Assembly (NCBI GenBank): GCA_003712055.1
Contig: RHLJ01000001.1
Coordinates: forward strand, 1,042,345 to 1,106,344
DNA length: 64,000 nucleotides
From: Balneola sp.
Lineage (GTDB): Bacteria; Bacteroidota; Rhodothermia; Balneolales; Balneolaceae
Direction of reading: 5' to 3'
This document shows positions 26,294 through 35,020 of the stretch, piece by piece. The translations under genes were made by a program, and so were the position numbers. Numbering within the stretch: the stretch's first letter is position 1; each line of letters begins with the position of its first letter. A model generated the notes under the pieces. That model did not search any database. It was not told the origin of the DNA and saw only the letters and a list, made by a program, of their open reading frames with translations.

Positions 26294-26863
26294 TTGGAGC
26301 AGCTTCTAAAGAATATAGCGCAATGCCGGGTTTGTGAAGAATTTCTTCCCTTAGAACCCCGGCCAGTTGTTCAGGCTTCGCCAACAAGTAAGATATTAAT
26401 TATCGGCCAGGCGCCGGGGACTAAAGTCCATGAATCCGGAATTCCATGGGATGATCCCAGTGGCGATAGGCTGCGTTCGTGGATGAATATTTCGAAAGAA
26501 ATTTTTTATGACCCTTCTGTAATAGCCTTAGTACCTATGGGTTTTTGTTATCCGGGAAAAGGAAAGTCTGGTGACCTTCCTCCTCGTCCGGAATGTGCTC
26601 CTCTATGGCATCAATTGTTACTGGATTCAATGCCTGAGATCAGGCTTACTCTGCTTTTTGGAACTTATGCCCAATCCTACTATCTCAAAGACAGGATGAA
26701 GAATACATTATCTGAGACGGTTAAAAGCTTTAGGGAATACCTTCCTGAATATTTACCTATGCCCCATCCATCCCCTCGTAATAACATTTGGCTAAAGAAA
26801 AATCCCTGGTTCGAGGAAGAGGTGATTCCCTGGTTAAGAAGATCAATTAGCTCCTCTTTGTAG
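26294..26863 (+). CDS. Uracil-DNA glycosylase superfamily protein
   Basis: The 189-residue frame has no upstream ATG before a stop at 26261, so TTG at 26294 is the best start. Motif 1 is IIGQAPGTKVHESGIPWDD near residues 36-53, and motif 2 is PHPSPRN near 158-164. Both are the catalytic and DNA-binding motifs of the family-4/5/6-like UDG fold. CxxC at the N-terminus (CRVCEE) could bind an iron-sulfur cluster or may be structural. It probably removes uracil or another damaged base. The subgroup cannot be set by eye. It follows the haem-binding gene after 8 bp, with no clear functional link. Confidence 0.82.
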   Translation: MEQLLKNIAQCRVCEEFLPLEPRPVVQASPTSKILIIGQAPGTKVHESGIPWDDPSGDRLRSWMNISKEIFYDPSVIALVPMGFCYPGKGKSGDLPPRPECAPLWHQLLLDSMPEIRLTLLFGTYAQSYYLKDRMKNTLSETVKSFREYLPEYLPMPHPSPRNNIWLKKNPWFEEEVIPWLRRSISSSL

Positions 26864-26936
26864 AATTTTAATTTCTTTTAGGGGTATTACTCAAGTCAGG
26901 TGTAATAGGGTCAAAAGAACTCATGTAAAGTATGTT

Positions 26937-28103
26937 ATGAGACCCTATAAAAATTTATTCCTCGCCCTAATTTTTTTATTTGTTGCCTGTGAAGAAGCTT
27001 CAAATAACTCTGTAGCAGAAGAAGAAATTTTAGAAACTGAAGAGGCGGCAGTTCTGGATCAATATCTAAACTTACCCGACCAAGCATACAACTATGCCGA
27101 TCCAGATCTGCCCGCTTTCTTCAATCAAAATGACAATGAAGAACAGGACAATACTCCCAATAACAATCCGGTAACAGATTGGGGTGCCACTTTAGGAAGA
27201 GTTCTTTTTTATGATGTAAACCTATCTGCAAATAATACCATCTCCTGTGCTTCCTGTCATGTTCAGGAAGATGGTTTTTCAGATCCTAACCAGTTTAGTG
27301 AAGGTTTTGAAGGTGGACTAACGGGTAGGAATTCAATGGGATTATCCAGTGCAGCGTTCTATGAAAATGGGAACTTCTTTTGGGATGAACGTGCTGGCAC
27401 GTTGGAAGAACAGGTTCTATTGCCTATTCAGGATGCGATTGAAATGGGTCTTACTCTTGAAGAAATGGTGGTAAAAGTATCTGCACAGGAGTACTACCCT
27501 ATTCTATTTACCCGGACTTTTGGTGATGATGAGATTACTTCAAACCGGATTTCTTTAGCTCTTTCTCAGTTTGTTCGATCAATGGTTTCTTACCAATCTA
27601 AATATGATGTTGGACGAGCTCAGGTGAATGACTCTGAGGATGATTTTCCCAACTTTACTGATCTTGAAAACTTAGGAAAACGTGTTTTCTTTTCAAACAA
27701 TACTGATTGCTCTAATTGTCATACTTCTGATCACTTTGTTGGGGATGAGGCCAGAAACAATGGACTGGATGCAGTGTTAACCGATCTTGGACTCGGAGAA
27801 ATAACGGGAAGAAATCAGGACAATGGGAAGTTCAAAACCAATTCCCTTAAAAATATTGAGTTAACCGCTCCTTACATGCATGATGGCAGGTTCGCAACCC
27901 TTGAGGAAGTAGTTGAACATTATGACTCGGGTATACAGAACAGTCCTAACCTGGATAACAGACTTAGCAATAGAAACGGAACGCCTGTACGAATGAACTT
28001 ATCCAACCAGGAAAAAGCAGCTCTTGTTGCTTTCATGAAAACCTTAACTGATACAGAACTTATTACTGACGAGAAATTCTCAAATCCATTTAGAGACAAT
28101 TAA
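26937..28103 (+). CDS. Di-haem cytochrome c peroxidase (CcpA/MauG family), lipoprotein
   Basis: The 388-residue protein has a lipoprotein signal peptide ending LFVAC, so it is probably anchored to the membrane at a cysteine near residue 18. Two CxxCH haem motifs are present: CASCH at residues 104-108 and CSNCH at 258-262, spaced as in the two domains of bacterial di-haem peroxidases. A GRNSMGLSSAAFY segment and the APYMHDGRFATLEEVVEHY motif near 315-333 are also typical. It reduces hydrogen peroxide in the periplasm or acts as a related oxidase. A strong terminator follows the stop. Confidence 0.92.
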   Translation: MRPYKNLFLALIFLFVACEEASNNSVAEEEILETEEAAVLDQYLNLPDQAYNYADPDLPAFFNQNDNEEQDNTPNNNPVTDWGATLGRVLFYDVNLSANNTISCASCHVQEDGFSDPNQFSEGFEGGLTGRNSMGLSSAAFYENGNFFWDERAGTLEEQVLLPIQDAIEMGLTLEEMVVKVSAQEYYPILFTRTFGDDEITSNRISLALSQFVRSMVSYQSKYDVGRAQVNDSEDDFPNFTDLENLGKRVFFSNNTDCSNCHTSDHFVGDEARNNGLDAVLTDLGLGEITGRNQDNGKFKTNSLKNIELTAPYMHDGRFATLEEVVEHYDSGIQNSPNLDNRLSNRNGTPVRMNLSNQEKAALVAFMKTLTDTELITDEKFSNPFRDN

Positions 28104-28126
28104 CTCCGCACAGGCACAAGCGATAG

Positions 28127-28157
28127 GGGCGCAAGCGTAGTTGCTTGCGCCCTTTTT
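28127..28157 (+). terminator. Intrinsic terminator after the peroxidase gene
   Basis: A perfect 10-bp GC-rich stem, gggcgcaagc/gcttgcgccc, with a 6-nt loop is followed by ttttt. It lies 24 bp after the stop codon. Confidence 0.92.
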
Positions 28158-28276
28158 ATTTAAAAAGTTTTTTCGCAACCTGGTAATAATATTCCCTAAG
28201 TTTAGGCGATGTACGTACGAATAAAACATCCTTTTGGGCTAGCCGTAATTGAGGCAATTATCAGAGATTACACTAT

Positions 28277-29242
28277 ATGAGCATAACTAAGAATATCGTT
28301 CGTTGCCTTTTTGTATTCTTTTTCTTGATTGGTGCTTTATCTGAAAGCTCTTTTGCACAAGATGTAACCAGGACGAATATTACTTTTAATAATGGCCGAT
28401 TCACTCTACATGGTGAGCTAGTAGTTCCTGATACTGCAACCAATGCTCCAGTATTGGTCTTCCTGGTAGGCTCAGGTCCTAATTCTTCGCATCGAACTAT
28501 CTATAAAGACTTTGTACAGGAAAACCTCGAACAACTTTTTCTAAACGAAGGAGTAGCGCTCCTCTATTTTGATAAGCGAGGAGTTGGTAAATCAGAAGGT
28601 AAGTGGCAACGAACCAATTTATATGAGCGGGCATCTGATGCTAAAGCCGCTGTAGACTTTCTAAAAACACAGGGGAGAATCGACTCATCCAGAATTGGAG
28701 TAATAGGTCACAGTCAAGGGGGCTGGGTCGCTCAAATTATGGGAGATCGTTACCGGGATGAACTTAAACTTATCGCCTCTTTAGCTGCTCCTACCTATGA
28801 TATCAAACTCAAGCTCACCAATGAGTATTACAGTAAATACCTGTGTGAAGGAAAACCCGATAATGAAGCTTTTGATAAGGCTAGTAAAAAGTCCATTTCT
28901 GATATCAATTGGGTTACTTGGTTTCCTGTGAGAAAAGCATGGAGACAACTGAGAGAATTAAGCAACTTTAATCCGGAGCCCCACCTTCTTGAACTTAATT
29001 TACCAGCTTTCTTTGCTTTTGCAGAAAATGATTTTTACGTCTACCCGGGATGGGCCATTGGAGCCATTAATGATAGCTTTAGCCAGGATATCCCTGAGAA
29101 TATCAGTCTCCAAATCATACCCGCTGCTAATCATGATTTTAGGATAGCTACTATGTGTGTGTCTGATGAGGAAGCCTCCTCAGAGCCTTATTCAGAATAT
29201 TTTCAGCAGGTTTTTAAAACCTGGATTTTAGAGAATCTCTAA
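28277..29242 (+). CDS. Secreted alpha/beta hydrolase
   Basis: This 321-residue protein has a signal peptide ending FAQ near residue 27. It contains an alpha/beta hydrolase core: an oxyanion region LVGSGPNSSHR near 68-77, LYFDKRGVGKSEG near 105-117, and nucleophile Ser in GHSQGG near 154-159. The acidic residue and a late His (AANHDF) complete the triad. Homologues are annotated as dienelactone hydrolase or acyl hydrolase-like proteins, and the true ester substrate is unknown. The 3' end overlaps the stop of the convergent DUF1080 gene by 4 bp. Confidence 0.85.
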   Translation: MSITKNIVRCLFVFFFLIGALSESSFAQDVTRTNITFNNGRFTLHGELVVPDTATNAPVLVFLVGSGPNSSHRTIYKDFVQENLEQLFLNEGVALLYFDKRGVGKSEGKWQRTNLYERASDAKAAVDFLKTQGRIDSSRIGVIGHSQGGWVAQIMGDRYRDELKLIASLAAPTYDIKLKLTNEYYSKYLCEGKPDNEAFDKASKKSISDINWVTWFPVRKAWRQLRELSNFNPEPHLLELNLPAFFAFAENDFYVYPGWAIGAINDSFSQDIPENISLQIIPAANHDFRIATMCVSDEEASSEPYSEYFQQVFKTWILENL

Positions 29243-30039
29243 AGTTCTCTTACCCAAATATTTCTAAAACGCATAGGGTCTCCATGATCCTGTAAAGCTA
29301 TCGGTAGTTTAGCTTCATGAGCTACATAATATGGAGTGCCTATATAGCAGGTTGGCCCGAGTAACTCTACATTATTCTGTACCAATACTCCATTATGAAA
29401 CACAGTGATGCGTGCAGGAGATACTAGCGTACCTTTATCTGAAAATTTAGGTGCCATAAAGATGATATCATACTCTTGCCACTCACCTACGGGTTTTGAA
29501 GCATTTACAAGAGGGATATGCTGCTTATAGACAGAACTCGCCTGTCCGTTGTTATAGGTTGGGTTTTCATATGAATTTAGGACCTGAACTTCATACATAC
29601 CCATGAAAAATACTCCACTATTACTATAAAGCTGTCCACTTTTTCCTTCATCTTCAGGAGCCAACCACTCAATATGAAGTTGTATGTCTCCGAAGCCTTG
29701 ACGGGTCTCTATGTTTCCTGTTCCTGGCTTCACCACCATCTCCCCATTCTCAATCAACCATGGAGCAACCTCACCATCTCCATCTGCTTTAAGGGTAGGT
29801 ATGATATCCTTCATACCATCCATACTTGCACCAAGGCCTTGCTTTAAACTTTGCCATTTAGATAAGTCACTTCCATCAAAAAGCACAATAGCATCAGAAG
29901 GAGCGCTAGTCCCTACCCCGGGAGTGACTTTCTTTAAATCAACATATAACTCAGTAGCTTCGGGAACCTGAGCTTGGAAGGCAAATAAACATGGAGTAAT
30001 AAAAACAAACATTAAAAGTTGGCTAACAAGTGTTTTCAT
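29239..30039 (-). CDS. Secreted DUF1080 (3-keto-disaccharide hydrolase/glucanase-like) protein
   Basis: The ATG at 30039 gives 266 residues beginning with a signal peptide (QLLMFVFITPCLFAFQ); a TTG at 30078 is less likely. The domain signature IVLFDGSDLSKWQS lies near residues 52-66, followed by VKPGTGNIETRQGFGDIQLHIEW and SNSGVFFMGMYEVQVLNSY. This is the jelly-roll DUF1080 family, linked to carbohydrate binding or hydrolysis (3-keto-glucoside hydrolases). It is predicted to be periplasmic or exported. Its 3' end overlaps the alpha/beta hydrolase gene. Confidence 0.85.
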   Translation of the reverse strand: MKTLVSQLLMFVFITPCLFAFQAQVPEATELYVDLKKVTPGVGTSAPSDAIVLFDGSDLSKWQSLKQGLGASMDGMKDIIPTLKADGDGEVAPWLIENGEMVVKPGTGNIETRQGFGDIQLHIEWLAPEDEGKSGQLYSNSGVFFMGMYEVQVLNSYENPTYNNGQASSVYKQHIPLVNASKPVGEWQEYDIIFMAPKFSDKGTLVSPARITVFHNGVLVQNNVELLGPTCYIGTPYYVAHEAKLPIALQDHGDPMRFRNIWVREL

Positions 30040-30101
30040 AGGTTTTAAAATTTGAATTAGTAGATTAGCGTTACCCAATTGGATTTAAATATAGCGTCTT
30101 T

Positions 30102-30698
30102 ATGATCTCCATTTATGAATTAAAACCGAGATTTCAAAAACTACTTAATCCTGTTCTGAAAGCATTTAATAGGGTTGGTATTACAGCTAATCAAATAACA
30201 CTTTCTTCTATTTTATTATCTGCCATCATTGGAATTCTTTTCTCGTATTCACCCAAATATAATTGGTTAATGCTCGCTGTACCTGTTGGTTTATTTTTAC
30301 GAATGGCATTAAATGCGTTGGACGGAATGATGGCTAGAACTTATGATCAACAATCTAAAATAGGTGAAGCTTTAAATGAGATTGGAGACGTATTATCCGA
30401 TCTGTTCATTTACTTCCCTCTGCTTCTTTTTTTTGACGAAGCTCAGCTTTTAATCGTTGTTTTCTTATGTCTCTCGATATTGAATGAATTTTCAGGAATA
30501 CTATCAAAAACAATTTCAGGAGAACGAAGATATGATGGTCCAATGGGTAAAAGTGATAGAGCATTTATTATTAGCTGCATTGCCTTACTCATTTTTTTTG
30601 AGATCAATCTTCTCCCTTTTCAAATGTGGATATTTTCAATCATAAACTTGCTAATATTAGTAAGCACTTTTAAACGACTAAAAGCAGGGATTTCCTGA
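30102..30698 (+). CDS. ynbA: YnbA-like CDP-alcohol phosphatidyltransferase family protein
   Basis: The 198-residue membrane protein has the CDP-alcohol phosphotransferase region NALDGMMARTYDQQSKIGEA near residues 71-90. The consensus D(x2)DG(x2)AR(x8)G(x3)D(x3)D is changed: its first and third aspartates are Asn71 and Asn92, while Asp74 and Asp96 remain. The same Asn pattern and overall sequence recall E. coli YnbA. It may link a CDP-activated lipid to an alcohol, but the changed metal site leaves activity uncertain. The gene is followed by a CdsA-like gene (one-base TGATG overlap) and an acyltransferase, suggesting a small lipid pathway. Confidence 0.8.
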   Translation: MISIYELKPRFQKLLNPVLKAFNRVGITANQITLSSILLSAIIGILFSYSPKYNWLMLAVPVGLFLRMALNALDGMMARTYDQQSKIGEALNEIGDVLSDLFIYFPLLLFFDEAQLLIVVFLCLSILNEFSGILSKTISGERRYDGPMGKSDRAFIISCIALLIFFEINLLPFQMWIFSIINLLILVSTFKRLKAGIS

Positions 30699-31651
30699 TG
30701 GACAAGATATTTGCACTCGATAGTATTTTTTCAAATGAACTATTAATCGTAGTTGCTTTAATCTTAGGACTATTGGTAGTGGTAAGCATCGCTTTTTGGG
30801 TTATTGGTCATTTGAAACCAAGCCTTGACCTTTCTGAGCTAAAAGCGCGTACTAAGTCTTGGTGGGTTATGAGTATTGTGTTCCTGCTAGCTACTATGGT
30901 AGTAAATGAAATCTCCTATGTAGCCATTGCTTTCCTGTCCTTTGTTGCCTTTCGAGAGCTCTACTCTATTTTGGATTTCAGAAACTCTGATAGAAATGCT
31001 GTGCTATGGGCATATCTCGCTATTCCTATACAGTATTTCCTCGCTTATATAGGCTGGTATGGAGCCTTCATCATCTTTATACCTGTCGTCATGTTCTTAT
31101 TGCTTCCATTGCGTCTTGTACTTAAAGGAGATACAAAAGGAATTGTGGAATCCATGTCCAAACTTCAATTCACAGTGATGCTTTCAATATTTGGAATAAG
31201 TCACATGGCCTATTTCATATCCTTACCTGAAATCGATGGATTTTTATCTGGAGGACGTGGGCTACTCCTCTTTTTAGTTTTCCTTACAGAGATTAATGAT
31301 GTTCTTCAATTTACGTTTGGTAAGATTTTTGGGAAGCATAAAATTATCCCTTCAATTAGCCCAAATAAGACTTGGGAAGGATTTTTGGGTGGACTAATAA
31401 GTACCACTGTTATTGGCTATTTCCTGAGTTTTCTAACTCCTCTAAGTGGTTTTTATGCAGCTTTTGCGAGTTTTCTCATAGCCTTTGCCGGGTTCTCTGG
31501 AGACATCGTTCTATCAAGTATCAAAAGAGATATCGGGATAAAAGATACTTCAGATACTATTCCAGGTCACGGAGGAATACTTGATAGAATTGACTCGCTC
31601 TCCTACACGGCTCCTGTTTTCTTTCATTTTATCTACTATTTAGCCTATTGA
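30698..31651 (+). CDS. CdsA-like phosphatidate cytidylyltransferase (YnbB-like)
   Basis: The 317-residue protein has about seven to eight membrane segments. Its C-terminus contains the CdsA signature: SSIKRDIGIKDTSDTIPGH then GGILDRIDSL, near residues 271-298. Such enzymes make CDP-diacylglycerol from CTP and phosphatidate. It directly follows the YnbA-like gene in TGATG overlap and precedes a PlsC-like acyltransferase by 1 bp. The order acyltransferase, CDP-DAG synthase, alcohol transferase would make a phospholipid from a lyso precursor (inference). It is likely a second copy beside a housekeeping cdsA elsewhere, which this window cannot show. Confidence 0.88.
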   Translation: MDKIFALDSIFSNELLIVVALILGLLVVVSIAFWVIGHLKPSLDLSELKARTKSWWVMSIVFLLATMVVNEISYVAIAFLSFVAFRELYSILDFRNSDRNAVLWAYLAIPIQYFLAYIGWYGAFIIFIPVVMFLLLPLRLVLKGDTKGIVESMSKLQFTVMLSIFGISHMAYFISLPEIDGFLSGGRGLLLFLVFLTEINDVLQFTFGKIFGKHKIIPSISPNKTWEGFLGGLISTTVIGYFLSFLTPLSGFYAAFASFLIAFAGFSGDIVLSSIKRDIGIKDTSDTIPGHGGILDRIDSLSYTAPVFFHFIYYLAY

Positions 31652-31652
31652 G

Positions 31653-32288
31653 ATGCGAAAGATCGTATTGATTTTAATCTGGTGCGTACTCGTAAAGTGG
31701 TTTCTAAGAGCAATTGTAGGGATAAAAACCAAAAACTCGGAAGCTCTTAAAAAAGAATCTCAATTTGTAATCATTGCTAATCATAATAGTCATCTCGATA
31801 CCGTAAGCATCCTTTCTTCAATACCCCCCAAAAGAATTCATACTGTGAAACCAGTTGCTGCAGGCGATTATTTTGGAAAGACTCGTTTTTTGGGTTTCCT
31901 CAGTAATTACTTCCTGAATACTCTCCTTATAAGCAGAAAAAATATTCGTTCAGAGACATCAGGAAACCCCATCGATAAAATGATAGAGGAACTTGATAAA
32001 GGCAACTCACTTATCCTTTTTCCTGAAGGAACAAGGGGCGAGCCTGAAGTAATGTCTAAATTCAAGCGAGGCATAGGAGTACTGTTAGAAAAAAGACCTG
32101 ATATCAAATACCTACCCGCTTATATGAAAGGCATGGGTAAGACTTTACCGAAAGGCGAGCGAATTTTAGTCCCATTTAATAGTGTTCTTTTATTCGGAGA
32201 ACCTAAAAAAGCTCAGCACGTTAACTCAAAAGAGATAATCCAAGAAATTGAGCAGGAGATTCTAAATCTGAAGGACTCATTCAATTAA
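31653..32288 (+). CDS. 1-acylglycerol-3-phosphate acyltransferase-like (PlsC family)
   Basis: The 211-residue protein has a hydrophobic N-terminus (IVLILIWCVLVKWFL) and the PlsC motifs NHNSHLD near residues 44-50 (His and Asp catalytic) and FPEGTRGEP near 123-131. It should add an acyl chain to a lysophosphatidate or a related acceptor at the inner membrane. It is the last gene of the three-gene lipid operon and its 3' end overlaps the convergent cyclophilin gene by 12 bp. Members can also acylate other substrates, so the acceptor is not certain. Confidence 0.88.
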   Translation: MRKIVLILIWCVLVKWFLRAIVGIKTKNSEALKKESQFVIIANHNSHLDTVSILSSIPPKRIHTVKPVAAGDYFGKTRFLGFLSNYFLNTLLISRKNIRSETSGNPIDKMIEELDKGNSLILFPEGTRGEPEVMSKFKRGIGVLLEKRPDIKYLPAYMKGMGKTLPKGERILVPFNSVLLFGEPKKAQHVNSKEIIQEIEQEILNLKDSFN

Positions 32289-34313
32289 AGAAACCTGCCA
32301 GTAGGCTTTTTCTATGTAATCCCCTCGTACAATTCGATCTACCACTTCCATTCCTTCAATCACTTCTCCAATGATGGTATATCTTCCTGTTAAGTGGGGC
32401 ATCCAATCGTGCATAACAAAAAACTGACTTCCTTCTGTATCGGTGCCGGCACTAGCAATACCTACTTTACCCCTGAAATAGTGAGTTGCACTTCCTTCAG
32501 TTGGCACCACATAATCAGGTCCGCCAAAACCATCCTGAGTCTCTATATCTCCACCCTGAATTACAAAATTTGGTATTACCCTATGAAAGGGTACCCTGTT
32601 ATAGACTCTTGCTGTAACCAGACTATCCATTCCTGATATAGTAGCCGGAGCAGTGAGAACATCCATCTGGATTAAGATATCTCCCTTATTCGTTTCAAGA
32701 ATTAAAACGGGAGAGATACCTAATTTGGTTAAGCGCCTCCAGTCGGGTTTCCTAAATACAGTACTTGGAGCTGCACCCTCTTCAATTTCCCATCCTTGAT
32801 TTCTAAGCGTCTGATTCAGTGCACTATTACCTAATGCAGCCAAGGAATCTATTAGAGCTTGTGCATCATCCTCAAAACGATCTTTTAGAACAGATGTAAT
32901 TGCCTGATATACTTCTATATCTTCCGGAAGTTTAAACCGGGTGAGAAAGTCTTCGATAACGTAGTACTCTGAATCTTCGATAATGAGCGAGTCCCTCAAT
33001 AATGAAGCCATTACAAATGTCATTGAGCGATCTACTGATCCTAAAACCTCTCTGACTTCTTGTTTTACTTCACTCTGAAATTCAGTCTTTTGATCTTCCT
33101 CTAAATTTTCCCACCAACCTGCCAACTCCTGGATACCGAAAAATTTAATTAAGCGCTGTTCGGAGGCAATGTCTGATTTAAGTTGTTCTAAAAACTCTGT
33201 ATTTGATAATGTCTTCTTTAGGACATTGTAGAATTTAGGTCTCAGGTATGGATCTTCACCAGCTAATTCATAAACGATATCTTCATATTGTCCAGGATTC
33301 CTGATAGTGTTTATAGCTTCTAACCGTAATGACGGCTCTACTCCTCTGATAAGTCCCACTTTATTGAGAATCGCGCGATCCAGCTCTCCCAACAACTCCG
33401 GTTTACTTTGAATCGCAATAAGCGACTCAATGATTACATTTGGGTTTACATGATCAAGCATAGCATTTAATACCACAACAGCATGCTTGGTATGAGGATA
33501 TCTTGCTATTCCTCTTGAAATCTCAATCGCCAGTTGCACATCCATGGTTTGGTATTCATCTAGTTCAAACCTGAAAAGAGCAACATCCATATTATTCGGC
33601 ATTAAGATTCGGGTAATGTATTGCTCAGCTGCAGGGGTATCCGGATAGAAGTTCTCCAGCATTTCGAGCATTTTCTGTTCATTCCCTTCATCAAGTTCCT
33701 TCCGTGTTCTATAAATACCATATAGGTGAGCTTGTATCAATCTTCCATTTGTTGATGAAAATGCCTTTTCTATGATTGCCATCTCATCTTCTTTACTAAG
33801 CTCATCACTTGCGGATAATCTGCCAATCGCCAGGGCAGTTTCGAATCCGTCCTCAAAACCCGAGGTATTCTCACTGTTTAACAACATCGATAATGTCTCC
33901 ATGTTTCCGTGAAGACCAAGTACCGAAGCCAGGCCGGCTTTATTTATCCCCTCTTCCTGCCAATACTGATGTAGTACGTTCAACTGTGCTTCTTCAATTT
34001 CTTTAAACCATAAAGAAGCCCAGGCCTCTTTTGTATTTGCTTCCCTTACTTTCTGGATCAATCCCTCTATATCCTCGGTTTGGGTGTTTATCATTGCATT
34101 CCAGGCTTGGGTACTTAAAAGATCAGAATTAGTAGCACCTAGTATTCCCTGCTCATCTCTTTCAAAAACAGAAGTATAAAGTTCAGGATAGTCAACTGTT
34201 AGAAGCTCCGTTTGCTCAGGAGTAGTTTTCGTGCAGTTTGTAGCTATGAGAAGCAGAAAAAAAGCCCCAAATATCATATACATATTTTGCACACATTTTT
34301 TATTGAACTTCAT
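32277..34313 (-). CDS. Lipoprotein with helical-repeat region and C-terminal cyclophilin domain
   Basis: An ATG at 34313 gives 678 residues. A hydrophobic start (MIFGAFFLLLIATNC) looks like a lipoprotein signal with the modified Cys near 28, although the -1 residue (Asn) is unusual. About residues 90-480 are helical and HEAT-like (many leucine/alanine pairs). The C-terminal 170 residues form a cyclophilin peptidyl-prolyl isomerase: ILETNKGDILIQMD, PFHRVIPNFVIQGGD with the catalytic Arg, and GSQFFVMHDWMPHL. It probably folds or chaperones proteins in the periplasm. The start at 34337 is upstream in frame but no better. It is divergent from lexA. Confidence 0.82.
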   Translation of the reverse strand: MKFNKKCVQNMYMIFGAFFLLLIATNCTKTTPEQTELLTVDYPELYTSVFERDEQGILGATNSDLLSTQAWNAMINTQTEDIEGLIQKVREANTKEAWASLWFKEIEEAQLNVLHQYWQEEGINKAGLASVLGLHGNMETLSMLLNSENTSGFEDGFETALAIGRLSASDELSKEDEMAIIEKAFSSTNGRLIQAHLYGIYRTRKELDEGNEQKMLEMLENFYPDTPAAEQYITRILMPNNMDVALFRFELDEYQTMDVQLAIEISRGIARYPHTKHAVVVLNAMLDHVNPNVIIESLIAIQSKPELLGELDRAILNKVGLIRGVEPSLRLEAINTIRNPGQYEDIVYELAGEDPYLRPKFYNVLKKTLSNTEFLEQLKSDIASEQRLIKFFGIQELAGWWENLEEDQKTEFQSEVKQEVREVLGSVDRSMTFVMASLLRDSLIIEDSEYYVIEDFLTRFKLPEDIEVYQAITSVLKDRFEDDAQALIDSLAALGNSALNQTLRNQGWEIEEGAAPSTVFRKPDWRRLTKLGISPVLILETNKGDILIQMDVLTAPATISGMDSLVTARVYNRVPFHRVIPNFVIQGGDIETQDGFGGPDYVVPTEGSATHYFRGKVGIASAGTDTEGSQFFVMHDWMPHLTGRYTIIGEVIEGMEVVDRIVRGDYIEKAYWQVSLIE

Positions 34314-34330
34314 TCTAAAACTCCGTTTAT

Positions 34331-34350
34331 TACACATGTTTTGTACAGTA
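34331..34350. promoter_or_regulatory. Candidate LexA operator between lexA and the cyclophilin gene
   Basis: The 20-bp sequence tacacatgttttgtacagta lies 13 bp before the lexA ATG and 18 bp before the divergent gene. Its right half, tacagta, matches the E. coli-type LexA half-site exactly, but the left half keeps only tac. Flanking ttac/gtaa are inverted. The match is partial and the operator of this lineage is not known to me, so this is a candidate only. Confidence 0.3.
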
Positions 34351-34363
34351 AATAAATATCATC

Positions 34364-35020
34364 ATGGATAATGCGCATTTAACGAGAAAACAACAGGAAT
34401 TTTTTTCATTCATTGTTGACTATAAGAAAGAGTATGATGTTTGGCCTACTTATAGAGAGATAGCCGAACATTTTGGATATCGATCTCCAAATAGTGTCAC
34501 CCAAAATATTCAGGCACTTCTTAAAAAAGGATTTCTGGTCAAAAAAAATGATGAGGAATATGATCTTCCAGGTGATAAAAAAAGTTTACTGGCTGAAAAC
34601 AACGACTATGAGGGTATTCCTGTTCGTGGTTTAATTGCTGCCGGTTATTTACAAGAAGCTGTTGAAGCCGATTTAGGAAGCATAACTATGTCCACGTTAT
34701 TCCCAAATCTTGATAAACTTTTTGCCCTTCGAGTATCCGGTTTCAGCATGAAGAATGTTGATATATATGATGGCGACTTTGTACTCCTTATGGATACAAA
34801 GCTCAATAGCGGAGAAATTGGAGCAGTACTTTATAATGGAGAAACTTCACTAAAAAGAATTTTCTGGGATGAAAACGGGCTTCGACTGGAAGCCGCTAAT
34901 GAAGCATATGATGATATATACATAGATCCAGATGTATTCGAAGAAGTTAAAATCATCGGCAAATACATCGGGCATGTAAACAGACAGGGTTTTCATAGAG
35001 CCCCATCTAAAGTAGCTTAG
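34364..35020 (+). CDS. lexA: LexA-type SOS repressor/autoprotease
   Basis: The 218-residue protein has the N-terminal winged helix LTRKQQEFFSFIVDY and YREIAEHFGYRSPNSV. The C-terminal autoprotease has a cleavage site Ala93-Gly94 in IAAGYL, catalytic Ser128 in SGFSMK and Lys164 in TSLKRI. LexA represses DNA-repair genes and cuts itself when bound to RecA filaments. Its usual GDSM is GFSM here, but the Ser-Lys pair is kept. A partial LexA-like site lies just upstream, suggesting autoregulation (inference). The 3' end overlaps a convergent gene by 4 bp. Confidence 0.93.
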   Translation: MDNAHLTRKQQEFFSFIVDYKKEYDVWPTYREIAEHFGYRSPNSVTQNIQALLKKGFLVKKNDEEYDLPGDKKSLLAENNDYEGIPVRGLIAAGYLQEAVEADLGSITMSTLFPNLDKLFALRVSGFSMKNVDIYDGDFVLLMDTKLNSGEIGAVLYNGETSLKRIFWDENGLRLEAANEAYDDIYIDPDVFEEVKIIGKYIGHVNRQGFHRAPSKVA

